Below, in pieces: positions 19,302 to 30,336 of a stretch of DNA of 64,000 bases; position 1 is the stretch's first letter; the number at the start of each line of letters is the position of its first letter. Source of the DNA: Nematopogon swammerdamellus (lineage: Eukaryota > Arthropoda > Insecta > Lepidoptera > Adelidae); NCBI GenBank assembly GCA_946902875.1, contig OX336337.1, forward strand, positions 1,736,001-1,800,000. Direction: 5' to 3'. Both the position numbers and the translations under genes were made by a program. The notes beneath the pieces were generated by a model. The model had not been told where the DNA came from. It searched no databases and was given only the letters and a program-made list of their open reading frames with translations.

Positions 19302-19622
19302 TACCGTGTGGGGCCGGTACTTAAAAAGAATATCCCCACTGCATCTCTCCTCATGCATGTCGTAAAAGGCGACTAAGGGATAAGGACAAGATGCCGTGCT
19401 AAAGGGCGACAGGCTCGCCACCTCTCACCTTGGCATGGTACTTCCACCTAGTCATGCAGCAGGTGGGTCTTCGTGCCTTACTTGCTGCTTGATCGATTTA
19501 ATCTTGTTCGAATGCTTTGCGAAACGTGGTGGTCGGTGTAGTGCTGTGATTGACCACAACACCGACTACTCTGCTTACCCCGATTGTCGGGATTCAGCGT
19601 GTGTGATATGTATGTATGTATG
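19302..19622 (+). mobile_element. S4 element
   Basis: It begins TACCGTGTGGGGCCGGTACT, includes GTCGTAAAAGGCGACTAAGG and GGTGGTCGGTGTAGTGCTG, and ends with a TATG microsatellite. Confidence 0.75.
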
Positions 19623-19777
19623 TAGTATTATTGTAGATCAACAAAAGTTTATAACAGGCAGACATAATGCCTAAAAGCATTATCTACCAGTCGCGCTTGG
19701 GATCGTGGGTAACGTTCCATGGGGTAAGGAATAATATTAGCTCAAAATTTTTCATCCTAAGTATTTCGATAATCCGT

Positions 19778-19907
19778 CAGCCTCGATATCTCCGTGGCGT
19801 AATCAATCGACATGTGATCGTGAAGTTAAGTACACCTGGGTTGGACATACCTAATTACCTACGGGTGTAGTTGGTGACGCACTAAACCACGTCAAGTTCC
19901 ATAAAAA
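19778..19907 (+). mobile_element. Degenerate S2 head-tail copy
   Basis: GTCAGCCTCGATATCTCCGT resembles the S2 tRNA-like start and AAGTTCCATAAAAAAA its tail. The middle is deleted and the 5S-like block is eroded. Confidence 0.5.
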
Positions 19908-19909
19908 AA

Positions 19910-20275
19910 TCTGCTAAGTGCGAGTTTTACTCGCGCACGGAGGTTTCCGTATCTATCCGCTATTATCCGCCTATATTTTGTCTTTCAACAATGCAATGTA
20001 TAAAAGCCTGTGGCGCCATCTATTATTCAATAGTGTGACTAATCGATTTTTTGGACGTTTGTTGTATGGGAGCCCCCCTTAATTTTTAACATTTTAATTT
20101 TTTTATTATTTGTTGTTATATCCGCCATAGCAACACATATTCTGTGAAAATTTCAACCGGCTACCTATTACGGTTCAATTGTATTACGTATTACGGTTCA
20201 AGAGAGCCCTCGGACAGAACGGACGGACGGCGGAGGCTTAGTAATAGGCTTCCGTACGGGATACGGAAACCTAAA
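19910..20275 (+). mobile_element. S3 element
   Basis: It contains AAGTGCGAGTTTTACTCGCG, the ATATCCGCCATAGCAACACA block, a short (GGAC)n and a GTACGGGATACGGAAACC tail, all diverged from the S3 consensus. Confidence 0.65.
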
Positions 20276-20293
20276 AAGACAGAAAAATGTTTT

Positions 20294-20321
20294 CGGTTAC
20301 GCGGTATATACCGCGTAACCG
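20294..20321. repeat. 28-bp perfect palindrome
   Basis: CGGTTACGCGGTAT is followed directly by its reverse complement with no spacer. It lies just past an S3 tail and is unlike the surrounding sequence. Confidence 0.9.
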
Positions 20322-21560
20322 CGCGACAAAACATTGTCATAATGTGTACTTAATAGCGGTAAAAGCCTAAACGAACAGAATATCCTATGTGGGTTCACTT
20401 TTTTCCCCCTTTTGAAGTAGGTACGGAAGCCTAAAAACTCCTTATTTCCACTAACCAATTAGGAATTAATGAAGCGTCTACGAACATGCTTTGTATATGT
20501 ATAGAAACTCGGTGAAATATTGAACAATATTCTATTTCGCTGAGCTCTAGCGAGTTCTTTCACAAGTTAGGAAAAGCTCCGATAATAGATAATGATTGAT
20601 TGATGTGGGGGCTTAGGTATAGCGTATTGTTTTGTGTATATTATATATATAATACTTAATGTACCTACTATACTTAAGCCTTGGTCGTGTCCTGATAGAT
20701 TTGTACGGTACGACCATATTATAAATATGTAGGTATATTCCCACAATATTCTGGCAGCCCTGGTACAAGGAATCAGTACTAGGGCTGCCAGATGGCTCAG
20801 TTAAAAAAAAAACCGGACATTTTTCATCAATGGGCCTTTGATTTTTCAAATACCAATGTGACAAATGTTTCATAAAAAATTATAGTGAATTATTTTTATG
20901 ACATAGTGAATTATATTTATGACATGTTGGAAAGGGCGTAAACTAGCGAACTTTTTAAAAGAAAATGAAGCTATCAATTGCTGTCAGTTTTTTTTAAATG
21001 AATTAAGAAATTAAGATATTGTCATATTTTTACTCGCTCTCGGGACTTTGGGAGGTCATAAGACCTTTTCATGGTATTAACTTCATCAAATAATATTTTT
21101 TCTAGAACAAGGATACATAGTAAAATTCAATAAATTTCGTGCTGATACAATCATAAACAAAAAAGTTACAAGGGTTTAAAGCTGGGATTTTGGTAATTTT
21201 CAAAAATAAAGAAAAAAAAAATCGTATCTCGATACCACGTGACATCTGATAAAAGGTATCATATCAAAAAATAACACCCTGTACATATGTAATAAGTATA
21301 TGATTGGTAATTATTATATCGTTTATATGTTTCATCTTTTTCATTCTTCGGTGTGCAAATTTTTCTTTATTTACATAATCAAAATTACTTGTTTTCACTA
21401 TGTTTCAAGTAGATAGTATTTGACGTGGATCTTTCATGACTCGACTTGGCAGAAATGGCCACATACAAAGAGGCTAACTAATTGCCAAAAATAAAAAAAA
21501 GACGAAGAAAAAGAAGTGATCTTTCTATTACGTTAGGCGGGCCACAGATAAATAAAATAA
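20322..21560. other. Intron, AT-rich, no gene recognised
   Basis: The only structure seen is a short hairpin at 20749-20789 (CTGGCAGCCCT and AGGGCTGCCAG). Other open frames are short and AT-driven. Confidence 0.5.
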
Positions 21561-21568
21561 TGTGAGGC

Positions 21569-22696
21569 CAAAGACCGTACCAACATAAATAGACGGGGCA
21601 CTGAGGCTCTGCGCTTGCTCCGCCAAAAGTAATATGAACTTGAAAAGTAATATGATTGGCCGAGCAGTCAGTTCGTGCACCAGGCCGCGAGCGAACGTAT
21701 GCGAACGTATGCGCGCGAGCCGACGATTCAGTCAAGACAAATGCCTTAGCGTGCAGTGAAAAGGTGCAAAAATGCATCGGAGAAGACACAAAAACAAGAA
21801 AACAAAACCTACCACAAGTAAGTACATTATCTATTTATATTAAATACTAAATGTATTGATATTAGCTGTCAACGTCGCGCAAAATAAAGCGAGCACGCTC
21901 GATGCTTGCATTCGAAGATGGCGGCACCGGCGGCGCGCGCGGCGACATCTTGGAAATATATAGAGCTGATGTAGCCCACTTCGCAAAGTAAATTTTGACG
22001 GTACTTGTACAAAGAAAAGTATATCGTCATAATGTACGTTAAATAATATATATTTTCGTAGTAGTACTAATACTAGTAGCTAGTAGTACTTGCCCTTCAA
22101 AAGGTTGGTTCATGCTCAAACTCGCTGAGATTTTACTAACAATCTGCGCGATTTTTAGTACTTTTTAGGGTTCCGTACCTCTTTTGAAAAAAAAAACAAC
22201 CCTTATAGTATCACACGCGTGTGTGTCCGTCCGTCTGTCTGTCACACCTCATTTTATCTGAAACTACTGAACGAAAATTTTTATTTTAATAAAATTCGTT
22301 CAAATAAGGCCCGGGCTATACGGATGCGGAAAAAATCGTGAGGCGAAAATAAACTGACCACGCCTCCTACGGGCTACACGGCAAGCGGAAATTTATTTAC
22401 CCACACGCTGGCTGACTTACATAAAAATGTACATAAATTTTTTCTCTACAATTCTAGCGAATTATTTTTGTATTTTCATGTTTTATAACGCGTCATAATG
22501 AATAAATACTCCAATTTTTCGTTCAATCGGCAGATTTCGCTGCGCGGTCCGAGCGATCTTCCTTCGCCTCCCGCCAGTCCTCTACAGTACTCTACAAGGA
22601 TTGTCGGAGGGGAAAGGGTATGGCGGAGTTTTGGAGCACGATATTCGAGAAAATATATATGGAGCGCCGCGTCTATCTAAGTTGGTACGGTCTTTG
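21569..22696 (+). mobile_element. P-like transposon family 1, non-autonomous, THAP remnant
   Basis: The inverted end is CAAAGACCGTACCAAC at both borders. An exact 8-bp duplication TGTGAGGC lies at 21561-21568 and 22697-22704. Inside, an ATG at 21741 opens a frame with an in-frame TAG at codon 3 and then AVKRCKNASEKTQ, the C-x-x-x-x-C start of a THAP DNA-binding domain, followed by a splice donor GTAAGTAC at 21818. P-superfamily transposases are known to start with THAP. The rest of the transposase is absent. It lies in the Syt12 intron close to exon 22952-22797. Confidence 0.8.
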
Positions 22697-22796
22697 TGTG
22701 AGGCGGGCTATTTCGTTCGAGGAAGGCGAAGCATGCATTTAAAGTTTGATGATCTATGGTAAGTTATGTATGATCGAATGAAGAAAATGTACACAC

Positions 22797-22952
22797 AACA
22801 GGACTGCCATGGGACTTGTCTTCTCCGAAGCTGTCTGTAGAGTTATGGCTCTGTCCACTGCTGGCGCTGCTGGTCCGCTCTCTCGCGGCTCTGGCCCAGG
22901 ACTCCAGCCTCTTGTGCGCTGCCCAGCATCCCGCCGGACCTAGCCCACTCAT
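22797..22952 (-). CDS. Syt12: Syt12-like synaptotagmin, cytosolic linker exon
   Basis: This 156-bp exon (52 codons, phase 0 both sides) is placed after GCGGCGTCAAG and before GTGTGTAC. It encodes MSGLGPAGCWAAHKRLESWA then RAARERTSSASSGQSHNSTD and FGEDKSHGSPV. The GC-rich coding character and Ser-rich composition match the other linker exons. The donor is ambiguous: ending at 22800 would also keep phase. The initial ATG could instead make this a first exon of a shorter isoform without the membrane anchor. No domain is recognised. Confidence 0.65.
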
Positions 22953-22989
22953 CTTGACGCCGCGAGATTGAACACACACTTTACACTTC

Positions 22990-23430
22990 TGACTCAAACA
23001 TCATTTAGATCACTTTTCTTTTTTTAGATTAACCATTTGATGACCAACTGAGCTTGTTCTTTTTATTAGAATATATGTATTCAGTGAGTCAACTTAGGTT
23101 GTTACTTTAGTTTAACTGTATGGTGACTTCACTTAGATTGTTCTTTTCAGGATAACTGTTCCGTGAGTCCAGTTAGATTGTTATTTTTAGAATAGTAGCT
23201 AGTGAGGTCACTTAGAAGGATCTTTATAGAATAAATATTTAAGTAATTTAGTTTATTTTGTTCTAACTATTTGGTGAGTCCACTTAGTTCTTTTTAGATC
23301 AGATATTCGGTGACTGTACTTAGATTGTTCTTTTTAGGTTATGTATTCGATGACTCCACTTAGACTGTTCTTTTTAGATGAAATTATTCGGTGAGTTCAC
23401 TTAATTAATAATCAAAACTTCACTATTTGG
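22990..23430 (-). repeat. Decayed minisatellite of about 42-60 bp just upstream of an exon
   Basis: Motifs TGAGTCCACTTAG and GTTCTTTTTAGAT recur at irregular spacing. The same motif set returns at 24960-25195. On the minus strand it lies about 40 bp upstream of the acceptor at 22953. Confidence 0.7.
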
Positions 23431-23756
23431 TGTTCTTTACAGATTTTCAATATTCTCTTCTTTGGAGATATTTAAAATAGTGTTTGCACATTGGTGTTAT
23501 GGTTGGATGGATGCTGTTTGGTTGTATGCTGATTTCGTTGTTTTTAGGCCTGTAAATTCTGGAGGGAAATTTTTAGAAATGGGAGTGTTAGAAAGAGAAT
23601 AATTTAATACATATAAATTGTTACGCTAAAAGGTTGAAGGATTGAAAGTATAGAAAGATAGATGGCGTTTTGAAATTGAAACGACACAAGTGGTCGTTAC
23701 ACTAAGTTTTTATTTAAATTATTAGCAATCTCCTAGTTTTCTGTTCGGGTAGAGTT

Positions 23757-23850
23757 TTTTTTATGGAACACTGAATTGGACGGAAAACACAAACTATTTA
23801 CATAGCCTTTTCGACCGACCTTTCATTCAGTGCGGTGGTACCAACCCGGT
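23757..23850 (-). mobile_element. S2 SINE fragment
   Basis: TTTTTTATGGAACACTGAAT followed by the TTTCATTCAGTGCGGTGGTA block and then a break. Confidence 0.55.
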
Positions 23851-23964
23851 GTGGTATTTTACAGTATAGCGTACCGAGAAAAGGTTTTGTCTCGCCTGTT
23901 TGAGCGGCCGATATCTGCCGAGGCAGTGGTATAACCTACGCGTGTAAACAAGATTTTATTCCGT

Positions 23965-24335
23965 TACTAGTTTTTGCCCGCGGCTTCGCTCGCGTGAAAT
24001 TCGTATTTTAAGTCGAAGAAAGTAAGTACGCCCGCTACTGTAACTTTATTTCGGCGCGCGGAACAATTCAGTTTGTATGAGAGCCACATCTTAGCGTAAC
24101 CGCAACAAAATTTTATTTAGCCTATCCTGTGTCCCGTATAGTTAAATGTGCTTGTACTAAGTTTCATCGAATTCTGATGACCGGTTTAAGAGTTATGGAG
24201 GAAAATACGTACATACTTGCAGAAAAGATTTCTAAAAATCGTCAATTTAGTTTTAGTATCATACATAGAGTCTACAAACGCAATATCTCATAAATCAAAG
24301 TAACTTACTCCATGACCATCCATTACAGATATCTC
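23965..24335 (-). mobile_element. S6 element
   Basis: It reads TTACTAGTTTTTGCCCGCGG to CCATGACCATCCATTACAGA, the reverse of the S6 copy at 11698-12060. Confidence 0.75.
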
Positions 24336-24539
24336 ATTCGAAGCGTGTATTAGAATGAGTCGCCACTAAAAGATAAGTTTGCTTCAAAAAGATACCCGAC
24401 ATACCCTGTTTCCTGTAAAACGAACGAGCTTGTTTTCGAACTACTGGCCGAAGTCATTTTTTTTATACATAGCGCGACATGTGGTCACGTTTCACCTACA
24501 AGTAGGTGTCTAACGATGACCATGGACAATGGACATTCT

Positions 24540-24700
24540 GTGATGCGCGGGATTGCGAATGCCATGCCGGCCTGACAGGTGCCTTTTCACGCCCCTTTTG
24601 AAAAACCTCAGACTGTGGTTGGGAGGAAATAGATCGGCAGGGAGTGCGGTCACATTTTTCCGGTTCTGTGAATAAAAGACCTACAGTTGAGTGATGTTAT
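24540..24700 (-). mobile_element. LINE 3' coding tail fragment
   Basis: The minus strand contains SLRFFKRGVKRHLSGRHGIR, closely related to the tail at 4816-5000. Frames end nearby. Confidence 0.65.
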
Positions 24701-24959
24701 GGATCGACTAAAGCGCCTTAAGATCCTGGAACTAGACAACAGGATCAGTCCAACAGTGAAGCAGCACTTGCCAATAGTGGTTTGGACCTGTATGTCATCA
24801 AATATAATACCTGCTTATAGCAAAGATCACATGGCGGACAAAACATAATAAAAAATTCAATATTTTGAGTGTTTGAATAGCACCTACGTGTACCTACGTT
24901 AAAAATAATCCATTTATCGCATTTATAAGTTATTGACGTGCTCAAAGTTTTGGCTCTAA

Positions 24960-25195
24960 GTCCATTTAGACTGTTATATCTAGATTAACTATTCAGTGAC
25001 TCAACTTAGAGTGTTCTTTTTAGATTAACTATTTGTTGAGTCCACTTAGACTGTTCTTTTTAGATAAAAAATTCGGTGAGTCCACTGAGACTGTTCTTTT
25101 TAGATTAACTATTCGTTGAGTCCACTGAGACTGTTCTTTTTAGATTTACTATTCGGTGAATCCACTTAGACTGTTCTTTTTAGATTAAAATATTC
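24960..25195 (+). repeat. Minisatellite of about 42 bp, 5 copies
   Basis: Units read GAGTCCACTTAGACTGTTCT then TTTTAGATTAACTATTCGGT, more regular than the related array at 22990-23430. The two arrays are separated by other repeats, so one array may have been split. Confidence 0.8.
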
Positions 25196-25682
25196 TTCGA
25201 TGTTTACAATTTGTTGTTCCTTAGAGATGTATTTAAAATGTACTGTCCCAAATTTTTCAGCGCCCGCGGATCTGAAATCGTACCTGCCTTTCGCAGAAAA
25301 GAGACAAGACATCATTGTTGAAATGGAATAATACCTACGAATGTGCTTAGCAGTGACGAGATTCACATGAAAATGAACACAATCTCACAAATACCGACGT
25401 GACGACGCGAGACGGCCCAATAACAAAACAGAGCAATCACATTTGCATATTACTTTCAAATATTGAAATCTGTTTACGCACAAACAAATTGCATATTCTA
25501 ATTCAATTTCACCTGTCAATACAGTCCGAAACGAAACACAACACACGTGTGGGTGGTCTCAAAAATATTGGACCTAACGGAGAACACAATTTTTTTTTTA
25601 ATTTCTCATTATTTCTCTACATGTCTCTACCTTCTTTAGCTAAATAAACAATATTTAAAACATTTAAATAATACACAATATT

Positions 25683-25872
25683 TTTTTATGTTATCCCATA
25701 TGGGTGGCTGAGTCGGAGGGGCCAAAGTACATGCTCCGAACAGCCAATATCACCTCCGAGATGGTAGGTGCCATACCGGAGACTTCCCTGGATTGCTGGC
25801 TATACTGGACTAGAGGAGAACACAACCGAGGCTGCTATGCGGCCATCTTACATCCAGTACGGTGTTACCGCT
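25683..25872 (-). mobile_element. S1 SINE, 3' half
   Basis: The TGGGTGGCTGAGTCGGAGGG block to CATCCAGTACGGTG, then broken. Confidence 0.8.
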
Positions 25873-25988
25873 GCCTTTTACCCGCTGCTCTTTATTTGTT
25901 ACTTGAATTAATGAAAAAAAAAAAAGAAAGATGTACAAAGCCATTCATCGTAAGCGTGAAAGTAGTTTCGCGAAACAAGAGTGTTTAC

Positions 25989-26112
25989 TCGCCCTAGTAG
26001 AGGGGAGACAGGCGCGTCTAAAGCGAACGGACTGTGCTGTGAGCCTCTCCCCTCCAAACTGTTGCTTCTCGTGAGCGGTAACCACTTCGCGCATTCCCCA
26101 TCATCCCTCTCT
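25989..26112 (-). CDS. Syt12: Syt12-like synaptotagmin, cytosolic linker exon
   Basis: The 124-bp exon follows the strong acceptor TTTGTTCTCACGCAG and ends GGGCGA before GTAAACAC (phases 2 in, 0 out). It encodes ERDDGECAKWLPLTRSNSLE then GRGSQHSPFALDAPVSPLLG and R. The RSNSLE motif resembles the RSNSLVE in exon 13784-13549. The split codon GC|A joins the proposed exon 27389-27316 as Ala, and the phase 0 end fits exon 22952-22797. It is GC-rich within AT-rich DNA. No domain is recognised. Confidence 0.6.
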
Positions 26113-26149
26113 CTGCGTGAGAACAAACGCCTGTGTGAGGCGCAGTATG

Positions 26150-26520
26150 GGGCGCAGTTTACTGAAAAACCATGCGGATTTTACTGAAAAAAAAAAACAG
26201 GCCGAATTTACCGAAATAATAGACCGAGTTTATTAAACTGGCCTGTTTACTGAAGAAAATATTAGACCGAATTTTCTAAAACAATAGGTCGAACTTACTG
26301 AAAAAAAGACCGAATTTACCGAAATTATGGACTGAGTTTACTAAACTGGCCTGTTTACTGAAAGAAAATTAGACCGAATTTTCTAAAACAATCGGTCGAA
26401 TTTACTAAAAAAAAACAGGCCGAATTTCCCGAAACAGGCCCGATTTACTGTAAAAACCGGCTGGTTTCACTAAAAAGCAACCGAATTTAGAAGAACATTT
26501 ACTGTAAGAACATCGTACGA
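26150..26520 (-). repeat. Decayed tandem array with TTTCAG motifs, upstream of an exon
   Basis: On the minus strand the motif TTTTTTTCAGTAAATTCGG recurs, with a higher-order period of about 110 bp. It starts about 40 bp upstream of the acceptor at 26113. Each motif resembles a polypyrimidine tract plus CAG. Confidence 0.7.
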
Positions 26521-27315
26521 TCACTGGTTGAATGTTAGTTGATTATCGCCACCGCTTTTATATCATCACGGTAATATTACAAACCACGATGGATTATTGA
26601 CACAATAATTGCAGGAAATATTAATTTACTGAAATTTGATCTTATGACATCAATGACTAATTCATAATTTATTTAACAATTTAGCACTAACATTTTAACA
26701 TCTTATTCATTTATTTATTTATTAGTGTATTTTTTTTTTTAATTATAAACATAGTAGTTAGATGAGCGCAAAAACCTTACACATGAAGGCCTACTGAAGA
26801 ACGGCTCTTGCGTGACAGATGCAAATCTAGTGTAAGAGCTAATGTATACTTGAACCGCTTTGCATGTTTTTATAAAAAATCATTTCATTTTCATTTCATT
26901 TCATTAAAATTAATTTATTGATTTTATTCTGACATTAAGGGAGTTAATATAATTTGTATAAAAAAAAAAGAACATTATCTAAACGTATCGGGGCGTTGGG
27001 ATTAATAAAACCACTGATATTAGAATTTCTCAAATTGATTGATGTAATATTGTTCACGTTTTAGTATCATTCCTGCCAGTATTACCTAAGTGTTCCGCAT
27101 TAGGGTGTCAAATTAAAATACTTCTTTACAGTCCGTATTAAGGCTTGATTGTAAATCACGTGGATTATCTGCGGGTCGTAAACACAGACTGGTTACGATG
27201 TATTTATTTACAAATTGCTTTGATTGCGTGGGTTGATGGGCGGGCGGGCGTGGTAGCGTCGCGCGTCGCGGAGGTACGGCGGCGGAGGCGGGCGGCGCGA
27301 CGGCGGCGTCGCTAC
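26521..27315. other. Intron, AT-rich, with a GC-rich end from about 27230
   Basis: Up to 27230 nothing is recognised. The segment 27236-27315 is CG-rich (GGCGGAGGCGGGCGGCGCGA) and continues into the proposed exon; it may be the start of its intron. Confidence 0.4.
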
Positions 27316-27389
27316 GCTGCGGGGGCGGCCGTGTCCGCTGACGACTTGCGCAGACTGCCAGACCCCCCTACGGAGGCCACAAGGGTTGC
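27316..27389 (-). CDS. Syt12: Proposed Syt12-like exon after the membrane anchor
   Basis: The 74-bp segment runs from after CGTTGAAG to GCAGC before GTAGCGAC. It gives ATLVASVGGSGSLRKSSADT then AAPA and a split codon. Phase 0 in fits the transmembrane exon, and phase 2 out fits exon 26112-25989 exactly. Composition is GC-rich and Ser/Ala-rich like the other linker exons. The donor is weak, and another frame across the same DNA is also open, so this exon is an inference from phase continuity. Confidence 0.4.
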
Positions 27390-27944
27390 CTTCAACGTTA
27401 CGCAAAATATAGTACTGGCAGTTGAAAATTATAGTATTTCCGTAATGTGCGTCGAACTTCTCTCTTTTATAATTATTATGTAATAATTAATTGTTATGAA
27501 TAATTAGATATAGTTTGGTATATATAAATAATTAATAATGACAATATTTTGATTTCGGATTTTTTTTTTCAATAAATAAATAATACCCTGTTCATTTTCT
27601 TTATCTTGATTCATCCTCTCTAAACATACAAAATTTCATAAAGATCTATCGAGAAATAACGAAGTTACAGATTAATGCCATCGAACGTCAAAATTGCCCC
27701 ATAGTGCGCTGCCGAGCTTCGTGCTACTCGATTTTGATTTCTCGAAATCGACTCACGCTGTTTTTGATGACGCCCGGGCTACGACCCATTTTTCCAACCA
27801 AGTCCCTATGGTGACGCGGCGGTAGGTCGCTGGAATTTAGGTTTTTCAAAATGATAAAAAATATGACCTATATAGGTTTGCGTTGTAAATGCAGTCGCAG
27901 TGAACACCACACCAGGGGAGGAAAGGAAATTGTGCAGGACTCAC

Positions 27945-28032
27945 CACTGATGGATGTCCAGGCGGCGCGGCGAAGCGGGTGGCCACCACGCAAAGAGGTT
28001 CGTCTCCAGCAGCGTAGCGTTGCGAAACGACA
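27945..28032 (-). other. Unassigned exon-like segment
   Basis: A strong donor (TCAGTG before GTGAGTCC) and an acceptor-like GCCGCGAG preceded by about 85 nt lacking AG bound 88 bp of GC-rich sequence. One frame reads SFRNATLLETNLFAWWPPAS, with high GC at third positions. Its phases (1 in, 2 out in that frame) do not fit the Syt12 chain directly. It could be an alternative exon, a relic or chance. Confidence 0.25.
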
Positions 28033-28451
28033 CTCGCGGCGAGAAACGGTATACGGAGCGTAGGATGATGTAATATTAAGGCGGAAGCGGTTAAAAATAA
28101 TATTTCATTTGCGGAAGTTTGACGTCGCAGCCGGCGGAGACTCGAATCGCCGCCGCGATGGCAGCACTGTGCTACCTTCATCAGGCGGTGAGGTAGGTAT
28201 GGAAGGGACTAGGTGAAGTGTCACCACAACCGATTTACAACGCAATTGGCCCAACCACCCTACAACGCGAGATTTGGCTGGCATTGATAGCATTTTCTCC
28301 AACATTGCCGTCGAAGGTGGTGTCGCGGAGACAGTTTTTAGCCGTCACAAAGTATGGCTTAGATTCAAAAGAAAAAAAAAATTACTCTGTGTGCTCGTTC
28401 ATAAAATCCTGGTCACCCGTTAGTGAAATATTACGACAGGTACTTGGCCGT

Positions 28452-28620
28452 TTTTTTATTTAATCCGGTAGAGATACCTGAGTCAGAGGCGCCAGAGCAC
28501 GTGTACCAGACAATATCATCTCTGAGAATGTTACTATAACAGTGATTAGACTGAAGTAGAGCAGAACACAGCTGAGGCTGCTATGTGGCCATCTTACGTC
28601 CAGAACTGTACGTTCACCAA
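28452..28620 (-). mobile_element. S1 SINE, old fragment
   Basis: TTTAATCCGGTAGAGATACC to the GCTGCTATGTGGCCATCTTA block, heavily diverged. Confidence 0.6.
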
Positions 28621-28794
28621 GGTAATATGGGCCTACATAAATTGTTATCTTGAAAATAAATATTTGCGTTTTTTAGACAAAATCTTCGAATGAAGATCCG
28701 GTATGCATGATTCCACATTTAAAGCGCCATAGCTTTCGCTTCTATTTTCATTTAATAGTGGTTTAGATCTATAATTATAAATCTTAGGACATTT

Positions 28795-29169
28795 TTGGAC
28801 TTAGCCTGGCGATTTTGTACTAATCTGTATTCTTGTTTAAACATTTTAAACAAAGGGAGAGAAAAAGTAATACTGTTTGAGCCTAATAGAGGACATAGAG
28901 GAGATCTCATAGAGACATACAAAATACTGAAGCGGCACTATGACTGCCCAGAGCTAGAAAGCATATTTGTGTTAAACTCAAACACTCACCTAAGAGGTCA
29001 CAGCTTGAAACTCAATGTACCAAACTTCTCAACCGAAGCAAGAAAACACTTCCTGACTAACAGAATCGTAAACAGCTGGAATAAACTGCCCGAGGAAGTT
29101 ATTGAAGCACCCTCAATAAACACATTCAAAAATAGGCTTGACAAGTACTTAAAAAGCGAAGAAATATAA
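28795..29169 (+). mobile_element. LINE reverse transcriptase C-terminal fragment
   Basis: A continuous frame contains HRGDLIETYKILKRHYDCPE, then HLRGHSLKLN and FLTNRIVNSWNKLPEEVIEA before SFKNRLDK-like NTFKNRLDKYLK and a stop. RGDLIETYK...R..SWN.LPE...A.S...FK..LDK is the C-terminal pattern of CR1/L2-type LINEs. An ATAAT microsatellite tail follows at 29243-29268. The 5' part is missing. Confidence 0.85.
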
Positions 29170-29494
29170 CAATTAGCAACACCAGTGATCATCATAGACA
29201 TGAACCCATCAGCATATTAAGCTGCTAGTTCATTAACAAATAATAATAAAAATAATAATAATAATATGACACCTTTAGTATATTATCGTGCAGCTACGGA
29301 AATAATCGTACAAAATACCACAATGATCGTACGGTTTGCAAGCCTAGGCGCGACTCAGCGACCCGGGCGACGGGGCCCGGATTGTTCAACAGGTAGCGCA
29401 CACTCTCTCGAGACAGTCGTGACCTTTACTTTCGCCTTGCACGAGCGCGCCTCCCTCGCCGCACGTACGAACGTCTGCGAGTACTCTCTGTAGC

Positions 29495-30060
29495 ATATCA
29501 TTCCTTGAGTCAGCCTCGAGTCTCACAAACATATCACTGTTGAGTCAGCCTCAACTTTTACTAACATGTCGCGACTGAGTAAGGTCTCGCTCTCAGTAGG
29601 TAACCAGTCAAGACTCTCACTGCGAGACATATCGTGTCACTAACGTTTCACTGTCGAGTCAGGTTCGACTCTCGCTAACACGTCACGACTGAGTCAGCCT
29701 CGACTCTCACTAACGTGTCAAGGCTGAGTTAGGTTCGACGCTCACTAACACGTCACGGCTGAGTCGGGGTTGATGGTTACTAAGATGTCACGGCTGTGTC
29801 ACGTTTGACTCTCACTAACATGTCACGGCTGAGTCAGGTTCGGCGCTCACTAACATGTTATTTATTGGGCGTATTTGATGTTCCATTGGACTTTCGGGCC
29901 GTACCGGCTGGTAATAATAAAAAGAAAATAATATCACGACTGAGTCAGGTTCAACTCTTTTTAACATGTCACGGCTGAGTCAGCCTTGTGTCTCAGTAAG
30001 CTAGAGTAAACCACATCTGTGTCAGGCTCGTTCCTCACTATGCTTGAGTTAATTATTATC
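29495..30060 (+). repeat. 35-37-bp minisatellite, about 13 diverged copies
   Basis: Units read GAGTCAGGTTCGACTCTCAC then TAACACGTCACGGCT. Copies at the right are interrupted by unrelated sequence at 29860-29940. Confidence 0.75.
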
Positions 30061-30336
30061 ATGCGTAATTTATACATAAATATAATACGTTTGTATTATT
30101 TTTTATTATATGTATTGGTCTGTATATACTCGTAAATGTTTACGTCCATTTACTTATTCTTTTTAATGTTTTACACTTTAATTTTGACTGCACTGTCCGC
30201 CCCATGCGCTTCTCCACATCCCAAAGGTTAGGTTGTAAATAATGCTGAATTGCATTAAACTTGCCTTGTGTGTTCCATGTTTTATTTGGTGCACAATGAT
30301 GTATAATATAATATAGTATAGTGAGTTAAAAACTAT

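Noticed and set aside
27208..27405. 65-residue Arg/Pro-rich minus-strand frame
   Set aside because: It is an alternative frame over the GC-rich segment at 27236-27389; the phase-fitting frame is preferred.
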